From contig JALWEA010000326.1 of NCBI GenBank assembly GCA_027039465.1, positions 1 through 34,667 on the forward strand: a stretch of 34,667 bases of DNA. The letters are read 5' to 3'. Shown piece by piece: positions 27,913 through 34,667 of this stretch. The stretch is from Calditrichia bacterium (GTDB taxonomy: Bacteria > Calditrichota > Calditrichia > Calditrichales > Calditrichaceae). Under the pieces are notes generated by a model. The model saw nothing but the letters and a program-made list of their open reading frames with translations. It searched no databases and was not told where the DNA came from. The position numbers and the translations under genes are program-made. Position 1 is the stretch's first letter, and the number at the start of each line of letters is the position of its first letter.

Positions 27913-29088
27913 TTAAATTTCCGGTAAAAATATTTGAACTAACATTTCTTTTTTATCGTTTGTCCGAATTTTTCTTACAATCTTTTTCCCCTTGTAAGTA
28001 ACAGCCAACTCATAATCATGGTTTTGTTCAACATTAAAATTAAGCATATCATTCATATCATTTCGTTCTCCACGAGAAAAGCCTTCCGCAACAATCTTAT
28101 TCCCATCCATTAACTGCACTTTCGCGCGTATCCTCTTTTTATCGATTTCCCCTTTTACTACGATTCTCAGATTTACCTTCTCTTTCGATTCATCTACCTT
28201 CGAATAACGATCCGTCACATCTACCGCCCATAAATAATTAGCCGTTGAATCAAAAATATCGTGATACGGGAGCCCTGTTTTTTTGAATGATACCGCATAA
28301 ATTCCATATTGCCATGCACTATGATTGGCACGACCGGCTCTATCCTGGAACCAGGCTTTATCCAAGGTATCGCTTGTAATCGATTCAATAAAGTGCCAAC
28401 CGTTATCCCATATTTCCGTCCAACTGTGATTTCCGATGTTATCGTACCACATAGGAACTCCGGTAAATCGTGCGGGGATGCCAACCGAACGACAAGCATC
28501 AACGAATAAGATTGCTAATCCCGTACATGAAGCAACTCCTGCTTCTATCGATTCATAGGGGCTTTGATCGGCTTTAGGTCGCTTTGTGGAATAGTGTACA
28601 TTTACAATATCCCAAATTTTTTTATTCAGAATAAGCGCCGCTTCACCGGGAGAATTGTTATCCTTAACCAATCCGATAAACTTTTGGTAAAAATCTTTGC
28701 GCCAATTATCCCTGCGCTCGTGTATATTTGAATAGGGCAAAACATAATTCAAAAAGAGAGAGTCCGGAATACGTTTACCCCATTTAGTCTGTTTTCGGGC
28801 GAGATAAGCATATTTAAGGTTTTCGCATAAAAACGATTTTTTTAGTGTTGTCAAATCCCGTTCCGGCATATAGCTCAACAGAAAAGCCGCTCCGGTGATT
28901 TCTTCGTCGTTGCAATCGTTTAAAAACGCTACGAGTTCGGATCGGTTTTCTCCTGCCTTTTGCAACGCTTCTTTAACCATGGATTGATAAGCTGCCGGAA
29001 TACGTTTCATATACGGGGATGAACAGTGAATTACGAAAATAACAAAAATGATAAACCACAAATTCTTTAAGTTCTTTTTCAAATACAT
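27913..29088 (-). CDS. Transglutaminase-like lipoprotein (paralogue B)
   Basis: Lipobox FVIHCSS; core GVASCTGLAILFVDACRSVGIPARFTG...GNHSWTEIWDNGWHFIES (Cys/His/Asp). ORF track starts 29112; ATG at 29088 is preceded by AAAGGTAGGA. Confidence 0.85.
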   Translation of the reverse strand: MYLKKNLKNLWFIIFVIFVIHCSSPYMKRIPAAYQSMVKEALQKAGENRSELVAFLNDCNDEEITGAAFLLSYMPERDLTTLKKSFLCENLKYAYLARKQTKWGKRIPDSLFLNYVLPYSNIHERRDNWRKDFYQKFIGLVKDNNSPGEAALILNKKIWDIVNVHYSTKRPKADQSPYESIEAGVASCTGLAILFVDACRSVGIPARFTGVPMWYDNIGNHSWTEIWDNGWHFIESITSDTLDKAWFQDRAGRANHSAWQYGIYAVSFKKTGLPYHDIFDSTANYLWAVDVTDRYSKVDESKEKVNLRIVVKGEIDKKRIRAKVQLMDGNKIVAEGFSRGERNDMNDMLNFNVEQNHDYELAVTYKGKKIVRKIRTNDKKEMLVQIFLPEI

Positions 29089-29180
29089 TTTAGTCCTACC
29101 TTTATTAAGCATGACTCGGTTAAATTCAGACTACATTCTTTTAAAAAACTTTTGATATTCGGTATGTTTTTATAAGCACC

Positions 29181-30632
29181 TTATCTTCCCCAAAGAATTC
29201 TTTGTTTACTTTTAGTCCTTTTATAAACTTCTTCCGCTAATTTTGAAGTATATTCCGTAAGAAGTGTCTTAGCTTTTTTAGAATTCGTCTTATAAATTTT
29301 CAAAACTTTTTCTTCAAAGGGAAGCTGATTTTCGAATTCTTTCCTTTCAAAAGTTTCTTTTTCTTTTTTGATACAACCAATGAGGCTCCCGTAAGAGTTA
29401 TCCACACTGTCGGCATAACCGGCAAATACGGGAAAAGCATAATCGCTCCTGCCCTTTTGTTTTTCAACATTTTTGAAGTGATTGGGTATTGCTTGTTTAT
29501 AATCATATTTGTGATAGTTCTCGGGTACATCATTAATGCCGGAATACAAAGGGATAAACGGTTGAATGCATGGTCTGCGCGGGGCTACCCACAAAACGTT
29601 TCCTATATCTGCCGGCAACCAATTACGTAATTGCGCCACAAATCCGTATTGATTTGTTTCCGAGCAAATGCGCATAACAAAATTTTTATGAGGATTGCCA
29701 TTATTAAATTTCGGATTCATCTCAAATTGTGTTCCCTCATAATGGTTGCGTAGTACATTCATTATATTTTGTACCGTCAGCTTCTTTTTCGGTTTGAATG
29801 AAAAAGGCAACTTCTCATAATAATGATATTGTTTTGACGATAATAAATTTATAGCTTGGACATGTCTCGGTATATTCCAATAGGCTTGCAAAACTTCCGG
29901 CGGCGTATAAGCCAGACGAAAATTAAATTTTTTACCGGATTTTGGATCATACCAACCCTTTTGAATAGCATAATCAACAATGTCGGCAGAACCCAAATAA
30001 TTCGATGTATCTCGCAAATCGATTTCACCAATCGTATAATAATTAGGAACTACGGCTACCTCATTATCCGGTACCCTTTTGGCAATCCAATGGTTGCCTC
30101 TAACAACAGCCAAAACCCAACCTTCGTTAGGATCCGCAATGCAATAACTTCTCCCTGAATACGAATAGCCGATCTTTTCAATGATTTCACCTGCTAATTT
30201 AACGCCTTCCCTTGCTGTTTTTGCCCGTTCTGCTATTACCTTCCTCAGGAAATAACCTATTCCGCTATCACTTACACTACCCGCTCCTTCTTTGGAAAGG
30301 CAGCCGCTGGAAGCAATCGTAACACCCCATTCGTTCATGTAGGCATCCGAAAATTCCAACCCGGGCACCTCAAGCCATAAATAGCCGAATGTTTCCTTAA
30401 CTTGATTTAATGCCCCTCCGTTTTTGAGTATGATTTTTTCATCCGGGGAATGAGAAATACGGGGTACTTTAAACCAATTTACTATTCGTTCGCCGCCGGC
30501 ATCCTCGTTATGTGCCAGCAAAACGGAGCCGTCCTTAGTAGCATCTTTACCAACGATAATAGAAAAACTTGCGTAAAGATTAGCAAAAGAAAAAAGGAAG
30601 ATAAAAACGAAAACTAATATATTTTTTTTCAT
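29181..30632 (-). CDS. Exported C69/U34-like Ntn-hydrolase dipeptidase family protein (apparent N-terminal Ser)
   Basis: 483 aa; LYA/SFSIIVGKDATKDGSVLLAHNEDAGGERIVNW; GVTIASSGCLSKEGAG, AREGVKLAGEIIEKIGYSYSGRSYCIADPNEGWVLAVV. Confidence 0.82.
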   Translation of the reverse strand: MKKNILVFVFIFLFSFANLYASFSIIVGKDATKDGSVLLAHNEDAGGERIVNWFKVPRISHSPDEKIILKNGGALNQVKETFGYLWLEVPGLEFSDAYMNEWGVTIASSGCLSKEGAGSVSDSGIGYFLRKVIAERAKTAREGVKLAGEIIEKIGYSYSGRSYCIADPNEGWVLAVVRGNHWIAKRVPDNEVAVVPNYYTIGEIDLRDTSNYLGSADIVDYAIQKGWYDPKSGKKFNFRLAYTPPEVLQAYWNIPRHVQAINLLSSKQYHYYEKLPFSFKPKKKLTVQNIMNVLRNHYEGTQFEMNPKFNNGNPHKNFVMRICSETNQYGFVAQLRNWLPADIGNVLWVAPRRPCIQPFIPLYSGINDVPENYHKYDYKQAIPNHFKNVEKQKGRSDYAFPVFAGYADSVDNSYGSLIGCIKKEKETFERKEFENQLPFEEKVLKIYKTNSKKAKTLLTEYTSKLAEEVYKRTKSKQRILWGR

Positions 30633-30663
30633 TAAATCATACTCCGATTTAATTTAGAACTTA

Positions 30664-32847
30664 TTAGCGCAACAATTCATCTTGCTTGTCCCGAATGGGC
30701 CGATAACAATATTTATTCAGCATTGCGACAGCACCAAGATCTCCGTGATCCCTTGCAACATTGGCCCAAGCTTGAATCGCTTCGCGAATTGCAATGTATG
30801 CTTCTTCGATGTGCCTGACCGCTTCTCGGTGGTTTCCGGCTTTCTCCGCAACAGCCGTAGCGCCAAAGGCTTCGGCGGCATCGAGAAATCGCACGGCAAA
30901 GAAAACTCTGCCGATGAGATAATCCAGTAAAGGGTAACCTCGCGGGTCACTTCGTTCACGGGCAATGCGTAGTGCAGCAAGAGCTTCCCGATATCGTTGG
31001 TGATCGGCTTTAATTGGTGCAGGCAATCCCCCCGCCTTGTAATGTTTGGTCATCAAATCGGGTATCGGAAATCCGAATCCGAGCCCATATTGGTCCAAAT
31101 CGATCGTAATTTTTTCAATAATTTTCAATGCGCGAATCGCCGGCTTTGCCGCTGCTTTTCCCGTAACATGCGTAAAGAGGTCAAGATAGGCGCTCTCAGG
31201 AGTTACGGAAGAATCCCAACTGGCGCTGGCAAGGTAATGAATCGTGGGTATTAAGTCGCCGACCGTCCAATAGCGCGTGAGGTATCCGCTCCAACCACTT
31301 TTGCGCAATATCCTCATGATTTTGTCAAGTGAACCCGTAGCAAGTTGCGGAAGTATTCCCACGTTATCATCGGCTAAGGTAAAAGTAAGACAAGTAGGTA
31401 ACCCTTTAGGCGGTCTTTGCCGCAAAAGGTCGATCTGCTTTAACTGCCTGCTTGCCGTGTAGTCAATAAAGCTGAGTACTTCGCCCCCTTTTGGCATTAT
31501 CTTCGCAAGTAACGGAAAAAGCTCCGCAGTTATACCGCTGTAAATGAGTTTTATATTCGCACCGTCACCTCGAGCCGCAAGCAGATTCTTCTCGGCTATA
31601 AGTGAATCAAGGAATGCCAATGCCGCAAGATCGCTCTTCAACATATTTTCAACCCGTTTCCCGCCCCCCCTCGGGAAAGACGTACGTGAACGAGCGCGTG
31701 CGCATAGCTCGTCAAATGTGCCAATACTTTTAATATTATATTTGGCGTCAAGCATCTTATAAGCTTGCCTTGCCTGTTCCGTCCAGGCACGATGCTCCGG
31801 AACGCTTATCGCGATGTAATCCGCTTCGGGGTATGTGTCCACATAAGCTCTGAAAATTGTTGCTACCATCTCTCGCAGTAGCGGGTCATATATAGACTGT
31901 GACTTTCCGGGACCTGCCGTAAGATTACCAAGCTGGTGAACAGGTTCGGAACCTGGTAGTACTTTCATGAATTCCTTAGGCCATTCAAACGGCTGAATTC
32001 CAATTCCCGCTTCCATTCCAAAACGCTTTGCCTCGGCAAGAATACCATGTATCAGATGAGTACCCCGCTTTACAAGTTCTTTCGGTGTATCCGCACCTAA
32101 AAAATCCGGATTTATGAACTCAGTCATATTTTTTTCAAAGTGTTCACGTCCGATAGTTTCGGAATCAATAGGAAAGTGCTCACCAAAATAAAAGACAGGG
32201 GGCGGTTTCTTCATTCCTCGAAAACTATAGTCAACGAACGGTTGGGCCGGCCATAACGCTAGTAACACGCGATTAAATTTCATCTTAATAATTTGATGGA
32301 TGAAACGTTTATTTTCGTCCAAACTCCAGGAAACAGGCCCTTCCGGCAGTACATTGACCAAACGCCAACATCGGATACGCATGTTAGGTTCGAGACGGAT
32401 GTCCGATTCGGGGAATGTGAGTTTCCCAGGCGCTTTAGGAAACACATCTTCATAGATAAGATAGCGTACACCCCAGCGCTCGACGAGCTCATACACCGAC
32501 CACAGCACAGCTACCGGGCTTCCCCCTGTTAGAAGTAGACACTGGGTGTCACCCTGCTTGAAGGGATGGATGAAGATGCCTTGTTCGGAAAGATTGGGCA
32601 GAGCAAGGGGCTTGGCTTCCGCGGGGAGATGCGCCTTCGTTGCTATAAAAATCACCAACTGTGCTTTATTAAGCTGAGTTGACGGTTGAACTTTTACCCC
32701 ATATAATTTGTCGATATAGCGGCACAATTCCTTTGCAGCATAGCGCTCAAGTTCCGTTGCATCGGAATGCACAACGACAGCCACATTTTGGGCATGCATG
32801 ATGCTGATAAAAAATATTACAAATAACCGGATTAATAGTTTTTTCAT
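30664..32847 (-). CDS. Exported glycoside hydrolase-like protein (GH67/GH20 N-domain, DUF4838-like)
   Basis: 727 aa; signal peptide; VVVHSDATELERYAAKELCRYIDKLYGVKV N-terminal zincin-like glycosidase domain; SPVAVLWSVYELVERWGVRYLIYEDVFP; NKRFIHQIIKMKFNRVLLALWP barrel start. Confidence 0.7.
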   Translation of the reverse strand: MKKLLIRLFVIFFISIMHAQNVAVVVHSDATELERYAAKELCRYIDKLYGVKVQPSTQLNKAQLVIFIATKAHLPAEAKPLALPNLSEQGIFIHPFKQGDTQCLLLTGGSPVAVLWSVYELVERWGVRYLIYEDVFPKAPGKLTFPESDIRLEPNMRIRCWRLVNVLPEGPVSWSLDENKRFIHQIIKMKFNRVLLALWPAQPFVDYSFRGMKKPPPVFYFGEHFPIDSETIGREHFEKNMTEFINPDFLGADTPKELVKRGTHLIHGILAEAKRFGMEAGIGIQPFEWPKEFMKVLPGSEPVHQLGNLTAGPGKSQSIYDPLLREMVATIFRAYVDTYPEADYIAISVPEHRAWTEQARQAYKMLDAKYNIKSIGTFDELCARARSRTSFPRGGGKRVENMLKSDLAALAFLDSLIAEKNLLAARGDGANIKLIYSGITAELFPLLAKIMPKGGEVLSFIDYTASRQLKQIDLLRQRPPKGLPTCLTFTLADDNVGILPQLATGSLDKIMRILRKSGWSGYLTRYWTVGDLIPTIHYLASASWDSSVTPESAYLDLFTHVTGKAAAKPAIRALKIIEKITIDLDQYGLGFGFPIPDLMTKHYKAGGLPAPIKADHQRYREALAALRIARERSDPRGYPLLDYLIGRVFFAVRFLDAAEAFGATAVAEKAGNHREAVRHIEEAYIAIREAIQAWANVARDHGDLGAVAMLNKYCYRPIRDKQDELLR

Positions 32848-32913
32848 TTAATTATTATCCCATTTTTAAAATTTATCCATAGTTATTTTTTTTAAACGTT
32901 AACTCAAATTCCT

Positions 32914-33693
32914 TCACGCATGCATTCCGCCATCCATTAAGATATTTTCACCGTTGATATATGCCGATGCATCCGAGGCTAACAGCACTACCAGGCCCTT
33001 AATATCATCATTATTTGCCATACGCCCTACGGGTACTTTCTTGCTATAATTTTGGACGAAACGTTCCGGTTGATTGTTGAATAGCCCACCCGGGCTAATA
33101 CAATTAGCGCGGATATTTTTATCTGCCAATACACGGGCAAGATACCGGGTTAGGTTGATCATTCCCCCGCGATGGAAAAAATAATCGGGCGGTAAATCCT
33201 TACTCATGTCCGTCCCTTCATAATTGGAAAGATCGGGGCCAAACATTCCCATCATCGAACTGATATTTACGATGCTACCACCGCCGGTTTGGGCAATTAG
33301 GTCGGCCATTTCACGCAAGATATCAAACATCCCGATCGCATTTACGCGCATTGATTCGGCAAATTGTTCGAGCGGCGCATTATAGCCTTTCATCGGACGG
33401 CTGACCGCATTATTAACAAAGACGTTAAGTTTACCGAATTCCTTTTGAATTTTTTCTTTCAAGGCCATAACCGATTTATGATCCGCCTGGTCGACCCGCA
33501 TGGCGTGAACGTCCAAACCTCTCCTACGAAATTCTTGCGCAACTCTTTCCCCGTTTTCTAAATTTCGGGAGGCCGTAATAACCGTTCCGTCCGCTTCCGC
33601 CAATCCTTCTACGATACATTTTCCGTAAACTCCCGCGCCCCCGGTTACAAGAATAATTTTTCCCTTTAAGCTGAGTAAATCTTTTACATTCAC
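32914..33693 (-). CDS. Short-chain dehydrogenase/reductase (SDR)
   Basis: 259 aa; ILVTGGAGVYGKCIVEGLAEA, VNNAVSR, SIVNISSMMG, NLTRYLARVLADKNIRANCISPGG, GENILMDGGMHA. Catalytic Tyr-x3-Lys region appears as FFHRGGMINLTRY, i.e. canonical YxxxK not obvious. Confidence 0.87.
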   Translation of the reverse strand: MNVKDLLSLKGKIILVTGGAGVYGKCIVEGLAEADGTVITASRNLENGERVAQEFRRRGLDVHAMRVDQADHKSVMALKEKIQKEFGKLNVFVNNAVSRPMKGYNAPLEQFAESMRVNAIGMFDILREMADLIAQTGGGSIVNISSMMGMFGPDLSNYEGTDMSKDLPPDYFFHRGGMINLTRYLARVLADKNIRANCISPGGLFNNQPERFVQNYSKKVPVGRMANNDDIKGLVVLLASDASAYINGENILMDGGMHA

Positions 33694-33723
33694 TAAAATT
33701 TCTCCTTATTAAAACTCAGAATT

Positions 33724-34650
33724 TTAGAGAGTCGTTAAATCAATTATTTTCCCGTTTTGCGCTAAACTTTCTTTTGCTCCTATTAATGTTTTAATAATAT
33801 TCTCCGTTTTTTCAAAAGACAAACGGGACTTACCCTCGCGTACCGATTTAATAAACTCCGTAAGATTCTCTTTAAACATTGAATAAGAATTTTGAATTTC
33901 AATTTGTCGCCAGCCGGCTTGTCCGAATAGTGTTAACTGAAAAGTTGCAGCAATATCCATAAACAGATGTACCGTAGCTAATAAACCCGTTTCAAACTTT
34001 ACGATTACAATATCTTTGCCCGATTCGCTCACATGTTGCACCGATACGGCTTTCGGATCATCCAATAAAGCAAATAAAGCTTCCAGCATGTGAACGCCAT
34101 ATTTTATCCAATCTTTTTTACCGACAACCGTTGCCAGTTCAAGTTTACCCAATGACGCCATTTCCGTTTTAACGGCACGGCATTCACTTGAATAACGCAT
34201 TGACGAACATGACATTAGAAACTTGCCGTTTTTCTGTTGCTCCGAAAAATACGCTAAGTCTTTTGTGGTAATTGCCAACGGTTTATCGATAAATATCGGC
34301 ACACCGGCCTCAATGAAAGGTTTCGCCATCTCCACATGATTTTCGGGATCATCTCTGGCAAGTAAAACCGCATCAACATTGCCAATCATTTCTTCGGCTT
34401 TTTCAACAACGTTGTCTATCAGTGAAGCCTTTGCGATGTGCTCGGATATGTTTTTATCCTGAGTCCATACATGGGTAACTTTTGCTCCGTCAATACCGAG
34501 CGTATCGCTGTTTGCTTGTAAGTAAGCGGGGATTCCGGCGAATCCGCATTTAGCCATTTCTTCTTTATTAAAATCACCGTTAATAATTGCCGACCAGGAA
34601 TAGGGATGTCCGTTTCCTTCGCTCATTCCGATTATACCTAATTTTAGCAT
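33724..34650 (-). CDS. Gfo/Idh/MocA-family oxidoreductase
   Basis: 308 aa; LKLGIIGMSEGNGHPYSW Rossmann start, VDAVLLARDDPENHVEMAKPFIEAGVPIFIDKPLAITTKDLAYF. Confidence 0.82.
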   Translation of the reverse strand: MLKLGIIGMSEGNGHPYSWSAIINGDFNKEEMAKCGFAGIPAYLQANSDTLGIDGAKVTHVWTQDKNISEHIAKASLIDNVVEKAEEMIGNVDAVLLARDDPENHVEMAKPFIEAGVPIFIDKPLAITTKDLAYFSEQQKNGKFLMSCSSMRYSSECRAVKTEMASLGKLELATVVGKKDWIKYGVHMLEALFALLDDPKAVSVQHVSESGKDIVIVKFETGLLATVHLFMDIAATFQLTLFGQAGWRQIEIQNSYSMFKENLTEFIKSVREGKSRLSFEKTENIIKTLIGAKESLAQNGKIIDLTTL

Positions 34651-34667
34651 AATGCCCCCTTCGTCAA

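Overview
The 34.7 kb window reads as two parts. (1) Bases 1-2300 hold an apparently intact integron-type tyrosine recombinase (IntI-like) at the left edge, a degenerate tandem copy of its 3' end about 360 bp further on, low-complexity direct repeats, and a Dabb-domain gene. (2) From about 2331 to 34650 there is a long co-directional minus-strand array of 22 genes that looks like a carbohydrate or glycoconjugate utilisation locus. In transcription order (right to left) it contains: Gfo/Idh/MocA oxidoreductase, SDR, exported GH67/DUF4838-like glycosidase, C69-like Ntn peptidase, two transglutaminase-like lipoproteins, sialidase-fold lipoprotein, FAD oxidoreductase, two more sialidase-fold exported proteins, L-fucose/arabinose isomerase-like protein, aldose-epimerase-like protein, class II aldolase, FGGY kinase, PIG-L/LmbE deacetylase, N-acetylhexosamine-1-kinase-like protein, DeoR regulator, MtlD-like dehydrogenase, a complete E2/E3/fused-E1 ThDP dehydrogenase complex, SorE-like Zn dehydrogenase and transaldolase. 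The strongest candidate for something undescribed is the DeoR-MtlD-like-E2-E3-E1-SorE-like-transaldolase unit, which puts a dedicated ThDP/lipoyl complex inside a ketose/hexitol-phosphate locus. It is physically coupled to an unusual exported enzyme set and an isomerase-kinase-aldolase module. Two copies of a palindrome-rich intergenic repeat bracket the NahK-like/PIG-L gene pair. All functional calls are from reading protein motifs by eye; no searches were run.
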